DNA of 46,452 bases. Origin: Pseudomonadota bacterium (GTDB taxonomy: Bacteria > Pseudomonadota > Gammaproteobacteria > Steroidobacterales > Steroidobacteraceae). How positions within the stretch are numbered: position 1 is the stretch's first letter; every line of letters starts with the position of its first letter. Location of the stretch: the NCBI GenBank assembly GCA_023423935.1, contig JAFAEQ010000025.1, positions 1 to 46,452 of the forward strand. Direction: 5' to 3'. Positions 41,715 to 46,452 of the stretch are shown in pieces. The notes under the pieces are model-generated. The model was not told the DNA's origin. It worked only from the letters and a program-made list of their open reading frames with translations, and did no database searches. Made by a program: the position numbers and the translations under genes.

Positions 41715-42054
41715 TCCGACCGCATTAGGTAGCGCCTCTGACGCAACCTCAACCTCTGAGCATACTGTCTCATAGCCGTGGAGCGGCAATGATCTGATTT
41801 GCTCCGCTAATCTCTCGGGCGTTCCCGTCTTGGCTACGGCATCGGCAATCAGGTGTATTGAGCGCGAGTAACACTGCCCGGAGGTGAACTGCTCTGAGAA
41901 TGCGCCCAGCCAGAAGAAGAACGGAGCCGCAAGAGCGATAGCTGCAAGTCCGAGCCACTTTGCTCTTCTGAGTCAACCCCCGCCCCGCCAATAGAAAGAT
42001 CAGCGCCATCACGCCGAAGCCAACTAGCAGAGCGAGCAAGAAGGTTGCTGTCAT
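41709..42054 (-). pseudogene. Frameshifted small membrane-protein cassette gene
   Basis: The ATG at 42054 follows a GTTAGG R' box by five bases and encodes MTATFLLALLVGFGVMALIF then LLAGRGLTQKSK. After that the coding character moves to another frame: KWLGLAAIALAAPFFFWLGA, FSEQFTSGQCYSRSIHLIAD, AVAKTGTPERLAEQIRSLPL, then a stop at 41709 inside an attC. Loss of two bases (GA) in an AAGAGAGC-like stretch near 41967 would explain the shift. An intact version would be about 115 residues: two membrane helices and a small soluble domain. A sequencing error is an alternative. Confidence 0.65.
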
Positions 42055-42109
42055 ATGCGCCCTAACGACACTGCAGAAAAAGTCGGAGGCTCAATTTCGG
42101 CGCCCAATC

Positions 42110-42312
42110 TATAAAGCACAGCCCAACCGCAGATGGAGAACGTCGCACTCACATGCTCCGCTCGTTCCCGGCACGCCACACCTCATACCCGCTTCTTGTT
42201 CATCGCCGCAGCTTTGCGTCCCCACCTCCCGGTGACGCCTTGCCCTTTCGGCTCTGCGAAAACCTGGTGAGGAGACTTTCACTCCTCTAGCTTCGTGCCA
42301 TGCCCGGCACAC
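42110..42312 (-). mobile_element. 5' fragment of a group IIC intron
   Basis: Minus strand begins GTGTGCCGGGCATGGCACGA, the group II 5' consensus GUGYG. It then reads CTAGAGGAGTGAAAGTCTCC and later GGGTATGAGGTGTGG. It aligns with the 5' end of the Oceanobacillus iheyensis group IIC intron as I remember it (GUGUGCCCGGCAUGGGUGCA, then AGGGUGAGAGUCCC and AUAUGAGGCUAGG). Roughly the first 190 nucleotides (part of domain I) remain; the maturase ORF and domains V/VI are absent. It starts directly after an attC-like hairpin, the target type used by IIC-attC introns. Confidence 0.85.
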
Positions 42313-42362
42313 ATGCCACGCATCACGCGCGTGCGTCCTCGCACGTCGCGTGCATGGGCTTG
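42313..42362 (-). other. attC-like site interrupted by the intron fragment
   Basis: Minus strand CATGCACGCGACGTGCGAGG followed by ACGCACGCGCGTGATGCGTG, matching the attC at 43922 over CATGCRCGC, TGCGAGGACGCACGC and TGATG. It follows the stop codon of the gene at 42363 and ends GGCAT where the intron GTGTG begins. The R' half is lost beyond the intron. Confidence 0.65.
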
Positions 42363-43142
42363 CTATGCTTTCGCAGGCTTTTCGACATGTGGGTCTTCGC
42401 TATGTTTGAGCAGGTAGCTGCGACCTGCGTGCGTGAATTCATAGATGTAGTCGCTCATAGATCCACGATAGTTCCGTGTGAGCAACTTGAGCCGCACAAG
42501 CTCACCCAGATCGAACTCGGTCTTCGTCTGCGATTGCGTGCTTCTCTGAAGAAGCGCCTTTTCTGGTGCCTTCCCTTTGAGAGCCTCGACGAGGCGAAGC
42601 ATGAAGAGTTGGCTTGGCTCCAGCTCGACTCTCTTGTCCTCTCTTTCGTTCGTAACCGGCAAGCTCGGCTCTTCATCCCTGAGTTCTGCGATCTGCGCCT
42701 TCAAGCGCGCAATCTCTGCGTCCTTTCGGTCCAACTGCTGAATGTATTCGTTCTCGGAGCGAAAGATATCCGCGCGAAGCTTGCGCGATTCTTCGAGCGT
42801 GAGTGGTGTCTCATCGTCGATCTGGCGTCTGATGTCGTTAATATCCTTTTGCCGCCTTCTAGAAAACTCATAAACGAACTTGGCTGGATACGGATACAAG
42901 AAGATATAGGCCGCAGCAGTCAAGCCTGGCAGCGCGAATCCCTTAAGGAGAATGGCTGTCGTGTTTGGGAACGCTATCGAGTGGATCATCTCGAACGTTC
43001 GGGACACCGTTGCGGAAGAGAACAGGATTACAAGGAACTTGTAGTTCCAGAGAATCCAAGAGACAACGAAGCTGCCCATCAATGGGCTCGTCGTCCGCTC
43101 GTTGATCTGAGCCTGTATCGACGTGAGAAGCTTATCGAGCAT
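42363..43142 (-). CDS. Two-helix membrane protein with coiled coil and winged-helix-like C terminus, cassette gene
   Basis: 259 residues. An N-terminal segment LLTSIQAQINERTTSPLMGS leads into membrane helix one (FVVSWILWNYKFLVILFSSA) and helix two (near 70-85, GLTAAAYIFLYPYP). It continues as a charged coiled coil (RRRQKDINDIRRQIDDETPL to KDAEIARLKAQIAELRDEEP). The end (FDLGELVRLKLLTRNYRGSM, YEFTHAGRSYLLKH) looks like a small winged helix. I do not recognise a named family. The ATG follows a GTTATGC R' box by 14 bases. The architecture (membrane anchor plus cytoplasmic sensor) is compatible with an abortive-infection type role, but that is speculation. Confidence 0.7.
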   Translation of the reverse strand: MLDKLLTSIQAQINERTTSPLMGSFVVSWILWNYKFLVILFSSATVSRTFEMIHSIAFPNTTAILLKGFALPGLTAAAYIFLYPYPAKFVYEFSRRRQKDINDIRRQIDDETPLTLEESRKLRADIFRSENEYIQQLDRKDAEIARLKAQIAELRDEEPSLPVTNEREDKRVELEPSQLFMLRLVEALKGKAPEKALLQRSTQSQTKTEFDLGELVRLKLLTRNYRGSMSDYIYEFTHAGRSYLLKHSEDPHVEKPAKA

Positions 43143-43156
43143 TTGAAGTTACTCTG

Positions 43157-43236
43157 GCATAACGTAGAAATGCCCGGCGAGAGTAGGCGGGCAAAAGCTC
43201 GCCGATAGGACGTCCGTGTCGATTGTCATGTTATAC
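43157..43236 (-). other. attC site between the two largest cassettes
   Basis: Minus strand: R''-like GTATAAC at 43236-43230 and R'-like GTTATGC at 43163-43157. The ends are quasi-palindromic (TATAACATGACAAT versus CATAACGTAGAAAT read from the other strand). Centre GGCGAGCTTTTGCCCGCC. About 80 bases long. Confidence 0.7.
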
Positions 43237-43267
43237 ATCACTGCTCCGACCTTCGATGTGTGACTAC

Positions 43268-43918
43268 TCATGACCCATAGCGCTCGCGCAGGGCGCGAAT
43301 GGCTTCTGACGGGCGCGGCGGCTGGAAGTTTGCGCCACCGATGAAGTCGACCAACTGCTGCCACAGTTCCGGAGGAGCTGCGCCTCCGTGAATCACGGGT
43401 CGGAAATGTGTGAGGTGCGCGAGAACCTCGCGCTTCTCCTTCGATGCGTCCCACACTTCCTCCTCGAAGCGGTCGAAGAACTCGCCGACGATCTGTACAA
43501 GGTTCTGCATCTGGTGGGTGCATGTGTAGAGCACATCCATGGATGGGACTTCGGTTGGCGGTTCAGAACCCAGATAGGAGAAGAAGTTGACCAGTTTCTC
43601 TTCACCGTTCGGAAATCGTACTACCTCGCCGTACGCAATCGGCTGGGCACCAGTCTTCAATGCCTCATTTCGAGCTTCGAGGAGATACTTTGCTGCCTTG
43701 TCGCCTCGTTGGCGCGCCTGAACTTCGGCATACCATTCTTCGAACCAAGAAAGAGCGCTCCCAACGTACTGGAGCACGAAGGTGACACTCCGCGCTGCAC
43801 TCGTGAATGCGCTGAAGTAGTAGTTGAGTTCATCCACCTCGCGTTCCGTCAACGCCATGCGTTGCAGGAAGAAGTCTGCCTCCTTCAGCTTCTCCGAGAT
43901 GCGATTGAGGTACTTCAT
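43268..43918 (-). CDS. Hypothetical all-helical protein, possibly HEPN-like, cassette gene
   Basis: 216 residues, predicted mostly helical. The N-terminal part KYLNRISEKLKEADFFLQRM and NYYFSAFTSAARSVTFVLQY resembles an uncharacterised family with an F-x-F-S-AF-x-SAARS core seen in HEPN-like proteins; I cannot identify a clear R-x4-6-H RNase motif, so the HEPN idea is weak. A central beta-like region (AYGEVVRFPNGEEKLVNFFS) and a C-terminal helical pair follow. The ATG lies three bases after an attC R' box (GTTATAC), the tightest cassette junction in the array. Confidence 0.65.
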   Translation of the reverse strand: MKYLNRISEKLKEADFFLQRMALTEREVDELNYYFSAFTSAARSVTFVLQYVGSALSWFEEWYAEVQARQRGDKAAKYLLEARNEALKTGAQPIAYGEVVRFPNGEEKLVNFFSYLGSEPPTEVPSMDVLYTCTHQMQNLVQIVGEFFDRFEEEVWDASKEKREVLAHLTHFRPVIHGGAAPPELWQQLVDFIGGANFQPPRPSEAIRALRERYGS

Positions 43919-43921
43919 GAC

Positions 43922-43982
43922 GTATAACGGCCGCCATCAGGGGCGTGCGTCCTCGCAGTTGGCGCGCATGGCATTGTTGGGC
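43922..43982 (-). other. Best-formed attC site, start of the visible array
   Basis: Minus strand: exact R'' GCCCAAC (43982-43976), L''-like TGCCAT, central hairpin TGCGAGGACGCA, L'-like ATGGCGG and R' GTTATAC (43928-43922). The arms pair (TGCCAT with ATGGC) and 61 bases is the standard size. Its presence upstream of the first gene implies that another cassette once preceded it. Confidence 0.8.
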
Positions 43983-44041
43983 TACCCTCCACGGCGCTTG
44001 TCTCGTCTTTCTCGCAACGCGAAGTCGCTCCGGTTCTGCCT

Positions 44042-44058
44042 CCCCGGCAGAGCCGGGG
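44042..44058. terminator. GC-rich hairpin upstream of the cassette array
   Basis: CCCCGGCAGAGCCGGGG is a perfect 7-bp stem with a 3-base loop. No T tract follows on either strand, so it may be structural rather than a terminator. Confidence 0.35.
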
Positions 44059-44084
44059 GGTCTCCTGTGCTTGGCTAGCCAGAG

Positions 44085-44365
44085 GTGCAAGCCCGGCAAA
44101 GCGAGATGGGCTGACTCGGGCAGGAGACAGGTTGTGATTGCGGCTTCAGCCAGACAGAAGATGTTCGACTGAAGTCGAACCCACAAAAGAGGAGAGCGAC
44201 GGCTGCTAGTCGCGGGCGCTGGGCGCTAGGCGCTAGGCTCTAGGCGCTAGCTATTAGCCAGTGGAAGCCAGCCCGGCAAAGCGAGATGGGCTGACTCGTG
44301 GCAGAGACAGGTTGTGGTCCGCCTTCAGCCGGACAAAAGATGTTCGACTGAAGTCGAACCCACAG
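44085..44365. repeat. Two 97-bp direct repeats with REP-like palindromes around a GGCGCTAG tandem
   Basis: Copies at about 44089-44185 and 44270-44364 both read GCCCGGCAAAGCGAGATGGG, CTGACTCG, GAGACAGGTTGTG, a TTCAGCC hairpin and end in GTTCGACTGAAGTCGAAC plus CCAC. The 3' ends are REP-like copies 3 and 4. Between them lies a tandem of GGCGCTAG/GCTAGG units (44205-44262). No gene is credible between 43919 and 44450. Confidence 0.85.
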
Positions 44366-44398
44366 TGAGGCGCTTTACCAGCACCGATTCATCTTGAA

Positions 44399-44425
44399 CG
44401 AAAAACGGCGCCATCGGGCGCCGTT
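44399..44425 (-). terminator. Intrinsic terminator of the DUF2802 gene
   Basis: Minus strand AACGGCGCC, loop CGAT, GGCGCCGTT, then a T run (TTTTTCGTT). The 9-bp perfect stem plus T tract lies 26 bases after the stop codon at 44451, a textbook factor-independent terminator for the motD-DUF2802 transcript. Confidence 0.88.
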
Positions 44426-44450
44426 TGAAGAATGCCGAAGGCGATGCGCG

Positions 44451-44990
44451 TCAGCCCACGACGCTCAACAGCGAGCCACGCTTCTTCATCGCAGGTGCGT
44501 GACGCTGAGCGGGTGCGGCTGGAGGCGGCATTGCGAGTTCGCGGCTGGTGGCAGCCTCGCGTGCAGGCATCGTGGCTGCGGGCATGTGGTCACGGCCACG
44601 TGGCCCGTGCAGACGGACGAGCAGTTCGGCTTCGTGGCGTGTGATACCGCAGTTATCGATCAGCTCATCGACCCCTGCTCCGTTCTTGGCCAGTCGCTGT
44701 GCGACGTCATAGCCGCGTTGCGAGCTTGCGGGCGCCCGTCGTGAATCGATCTCGGAACGTTCGCTCAGTGAATCGAGCCGCGCGTTCATCACGCTGACGG
44801 TCTCATGCAGGCTGCGCAGTTCGGTGAATGCACGCTCGAGCTGTGCATGAAGCGCAGCGGTCGCGCGTTCGTCGGCGCGACGCCAGCGGATGAATGCCAT
44901 GGCGAAGACCCAGAAGGCGCCCACGAGCAGCATCGCGCGGCCCGCGATCAGCAGCGTTTCCAATGAGGGATTGGGAAGAATTTCGAACAT
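44451..44990 (-). CDS. DUF2802 domain protein of the flagellar/chemotaxis region
   Basis: 179 residues from the ATG at 44990 with AGGAG six bases upstream. One N-terminal membrane helix (LLIAGRAMLLVGAFWVFAMA) is followed by a coiled coil (HAQLERAFTELRSLHETVSV) and a DUF2802 region (YDVAQRLAKNGAGVDELIDN, CGITRHEAELLVRLHG). The C terminus is Ala/Pro-rich and basic. In Pseudomonas, DUF2802 genes end the che-mot cluster near motCD and cheW. Here it directly follows motD in the same orientation. The function is unknown. Confidence 0.85.
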   Translation of the reverse strand: MFEILPNPSLETLLIAGRAMLLVGAFWVFAMAFIRWRRADERATAALHAQLERAFTELRSLHETVSVMNARLDSLSERSEIDSRRAPASSQRGYDVAQRLAKNGAGVDELIDNCGITRHEAELLVRLHGPRGRDHMPAATMPAREAATSRELAMPPPAAPAQRHAPAMKKRGSLLSVVG

Positions 44991-45001
44991 CGCTTCACTC
45001 C

Positions 45002-45017
45002 TGTGACTCAAGTCACA
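45002..45017. promoter_or_regulatory. Perfect CRP-consensus dyad next to the DUF2802 ribosome-binding site
   Basis: TGTGACTCAAGTCACA matches TGTGA-N6-TCACA at every fixed position. It ends 11 bases upstream of the ATG (44990) and touches the AGGAG. As DNA it could bind a CRP/Clp-type protein; as RNA it would form a hairpin flanking the ribosome-binding site. Either could affect expression; neither is proven. Confidence 0.45.
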
Positions 45018-45101
45018 CACCGCATCGGTGCTCGCGCCAGCGTCAATCCGCTGACGGCACGAATGCGGGACATACCAGAGTGAAGCAGGATCTATGCCAC
45101 G

Positions 45102-45125
45102 ACCCGTCCAGCTTGCGGGACGGGT
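45102..45125. terminator. Hairpin just after motD
   Basis: ACCCGTCC, loop of 8, GGACGGGT: a perfect 8-bp stem 7 bases downstream of the motD stop (minus strand). There is no T tract, so it may attenuate transcription or protect the mRNA end rather than terminate fully before the DUF2802 gene. Confidence 0.45.
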
Positions 45126-45132
45126 TCACGGT

Positions 45133-46125
45133 TCAGTCGACGGATGCCTGCGAGTTCTTTGTCGTGACTTCCGTAGCCGATTCCGCGGCGTCGGGCTGGA
45201 TTGCGACGGAATCCGCGGCAGGTGGCGCCCCTTCGGCGCCGACGTCGGGCCGACCGCGTTGCTGGGCATACTCGCCTTCGGGCGGCTGATCGCCGCTCAG
45301 GATCACGAGCACGACACGTCGATTCGCATTGCGTCCTTCGGCAGTGTCGTTGGGTTGCGCGGGTCGATACTCACCGAGACCGATGACCGCGAGGCGCGAA
45401 GGCTGCAGGCCCACTTCGGTGAACAGATGCACGACGCTTGCCGCGCGTGCCGATGACAGCTCCCAGTTCGAAGGAAACGCGCTCGTCTTGATCGGCCGAT
45501 TGTCGGTGTGACCTTCGACGCGGATCGGATTCGGGAACGGCCGCAAGGTCTGCGCGAGCTGACGCAGGATGTCGATCGCGGCCGGCGACAACGTGGCCAC
45601 ACCGCTCGGAAACAGAATGTCAGTGCGAATCTCGACTTCGACCCACAGGCCATGTCGTCGCACGGCGATGAGCTTCTGATCCACCAGACTCGACATCGCC
45701 TGCTCGACTTCCTGCGCCACCGATTCGAGCTGCCGGACAGCCTCTTCGCTCTGCGTCGTCTCCGAGTCGTACGTCGTGCGTCCCTGATGGAACGAGCCCG
45801 TGCGACGATCGGTCATGCTCATCGGACTGGGCTCGAGCATCGAGCGCGGCTGCCCTTCCAGCATCGCCTGCTGCACGATCGTCATCTGAATGTCCGCCCC
45901 CGATCCCACCGCCTTCTCACCCACCTGCACCGGCTGCAAGGTGCGCGGCGAACCGCGAAACGCCGCGAAGAGCGAATCCGACAGCACCCGATACTTGCCC
46001 TCGTTCACCGACGAGATCGCATACATCACCACGAAGAACGCGAGCAGCAACGTCACCAGATCCCCATAGGGAATCGCCCACGACTCGTGGTTCGTATGCT
46101 CTTCGTGTTTGTGACGACGCGCCAT
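45133..46125 (-). CDS. motD: Flagellar motor stator protein MotD (MotB/OmpA family)
   Basis: 330 residues. HKHEEHTNHESWAIPYGDLV followed by one membrane helix (TLLLAFFVVMYAISSVNEGK) carries the proton-binding Asp22 equivalent to MotB Asp32. A plug/linker region precedes the OmpA-like peptidoglycan-binding domain (ILFPSGVATLSPAAIDILRQ, RVEGHTDNRPI, NWELSSARAASVVHLF, GLGEYRPAQPNDTAEGRNAN, RRVVLVI). The SSVNEGKYRVLSDS string is typical of Pseudomonas MotD. It pairs with MotC to power rotation; motC would be expected upstream, beyond the IS remnant. The C-terminal 50 residues are a low-complexity acidic tail. Confidence 0.93.
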   Translation of the reverse strand: MARRHKHEEHTNHESWAIPYGDLVTLLLAFFVVMYAISSVNEGKYRVLSDSLFAAFRGSPRTLQPVQVGEKAVGSGADIQMTIVQQAMLEGQPRSMLEPSPMSMTDRRTGSFHQGRTTYDSETTQSEEAVRQLESVAQEVEQAMSSLVDQKLIAVRRHGLWVEVEIRTDILFPSGVATLSPAAIDILRQLAQTLRPFPNPIRVEGHTDNRPIKTSAFPSNWELSSARAASVVHLFTEVGLQPSRLAVIGLGEYRPAQPNDTAEGRNANRRVVLVILSGDQPPEGEYAQQRGRPDVGAEGAPPAADSVAIQPDAAESATEVTTKNSQASVD

Positions 46126-46152
46126 GGAAGAAAACTAGCAATTAGTAATTAG

Positions 46153-46452
46153 GGAACGTCTGATTAATCGCCGCCGACACGCATGATCGTGGGATCAGCT
46201 GCAATCAGAGCGGGATATTTGTCAGCGGAAGCGATCCATCGACCATCTTCCGAGTGGCGCTATGCGCCTGGCGTGCGTTCATCTTCACGCAGCGCTGCGC
46301 AGCAGGTAGTTCCGAGCGCTGAACAAGTTCGTCAACGCGCACGTCACCTGCAGTCGATGCAGATTCTTCGCCAGACCGCGGTAGCGAACCTTGTTGAAGC
46401 CGAAGATGCGCTTGATGATGAGGAAGCAGTGTTCGACCTTCGCGCGAACCTG
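46153..46452 (-). mobile_element. IS5-family insertion sequence, 3' end, runs off the window
   Basis: The outer end reads GGAACGTCTGATTAATC (46153-46169), a plausible IS5-type terminal inverted repeat. It is preceded by TTAG (46149-46152), which fits the YTAR target duplicated by IS5-group elements. The insertion lies in a CTAGCAATTAGTAATTAG stretch, 24 bases upstream of the motD start. The other end lies outside the window. Confidence 0.75.
46285..46452 (-). CDS. IS5-family transposase, C-terminal part (partial)
   Basis: The last 55 codons of a transposase: QVRAKVEHCFLIIKRIFGFN, KVRYRGLAKNLHRLQVTCAL, TNLFSARNYLLRSAA, stop at 46285. The EH..IKR.FGF.KVRYRGL.KN pattern is the C-terminal DDE region of IS5-type transposases; the Glu in KVEH is probably the catalytic one. 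The start of the gene is beyond the window edge. Confidence 0.85.
   Translation of the reverse strand, partial: QVRAKVEHCFLIIKRIFGFNKVRYRGLAKNLHRLQVTCALTNLFSARNYLLRSAA

Larger units (their letters stand above)
38725..43982 (-). mobile_element. Integron cassette array without integrase (CALIN)
   Basis: At least eight short, same-strand genes follow one another. Each begins about 4 to 40 bases after a GTTRRRY-like R' box and is followed by an imperfect palindrome bounded by an RYYYAAC-like R'' box. The clearest sites are at 38725-38789, 41632-41714, 43157-43236 and 43922-43982. The genes are small, mostly unrecognised and of visibly lower GC than the flanks, as cassettes usually are. Cassette transcription runs leftward, so an integrase gene would be expected beyond 43982, but repeats and flagellar genes lie there. 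CALIN status within the window is therefore the best reading. Confidence 0.8.

Noticed and set aside
42150..42270. Cyclic-di-GMP (GEMM) riboswitch on the minus strand
   Set aside because: GGGACGCAAAGC after a GNRA-like hairpin resembles GEMM, but the tetraloop receptor and closing stem are missing and the whole segment aligns better with the 5' part of a group IIC intron.
42109..42312. A 67-codon frame in the intron fragment
   Set aside because: It is the translation of structured intron RNA and lacks a ribosome-binding site.
42300..43208. A 302-codon plus-strand frame
   Set aside because: Antisense to a cassette gene with a clean start next to an attC; the plus-strand translation has no domain features.
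45136..46125. MotB rather than MotD
   Set aside because: The HTNHESW start and SSVNEGKYRVLSDS segment fit MotD of polar-flagellum clusters better, and the DUF2802 neighbour agrees; MotB remains a close homologue.

Overview
The window comes from a high-GC gammaproteobacterium, probably of the Xanthomonadales / Nevskiales / Steroidobacteraceae type. This is an inference from the gene families, the polar-flagellum gene motD, the leuS-lptE linkage and the unusual intergenic repeats; no rRNA or other marker gene is present. Almost every gene gap is filled by a mosaic of short repeats: a CACAGAG-rich module, a CCACGGGG/CCCCGTGG module, and a degenerate TCATCACTG module (period about 9). These repeats open many meaningless reading frames.

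Layout. 1-5260: a large repeat block, a LysR regulator, an EamA exporter and a secreted YtcJ-type amidohydrolase. 5269-10657: a tightly overlapping copper-resistance operon (cueR, P1B-type ATPase, CopA/PcoA-type multicopper oxidase, copB) behind a textbook 19-bp-spacer CueR promoter; the cueR mRNA looks leaderless. 10782-16406: a proline iminopeptidase with a basic N-terminal tail, an HExxH protein, lptE and leuS; leuS carries an in-frame, repeat-like insertion. 16704-26142 (minus strand): a complete chemotaxis cluster read in the order STAS, cheY, cheA, mcp, cheW, cheR, cheD, cheB, HDOD. The MCP ends in a CheR-type pentapeptide, and the end of cheD has been tandemly duplicated together with repeats. 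26443-27905: fliK and a free-standing FlhB C-terminal-like protein. 28126-35402 (minus): an RND tripartite efflux operon followed by a DUF1330 protein and a NagX-like acyltransferase. 35837-38009 (minus): a GH53 endo-galactanase and a class D beta-lactamase.

38136-43982 is the most unusual part. It is a run of small, mostly unrecognisable, same-strand genes of visibly lower GC. Each starts a few bases after a GTTRRRY-like box and is separated from the next by an imperfect palindrome with attC architecture. No integrase gene is visible, so I read it as a CALIN (cluster of attC sites lacking an integron integrase). Its cassettes carry a RibD_C-type reductase, a four-helix membrane protein, a DUF1287 protein, several orphans and a frameshifted gene. 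One attC-like site is followed directly by the 5' end of a group IIC intron. Beyond the array come two copies of a 97-bp repeat with REP-like palindromes, then a DUF2802 gene and motD (flagellar motor), and at the window edge the 3' end of an IS5-family element.

All assignments rest on reading the sequence and on family knowledge. No database search or folding calculation was run.
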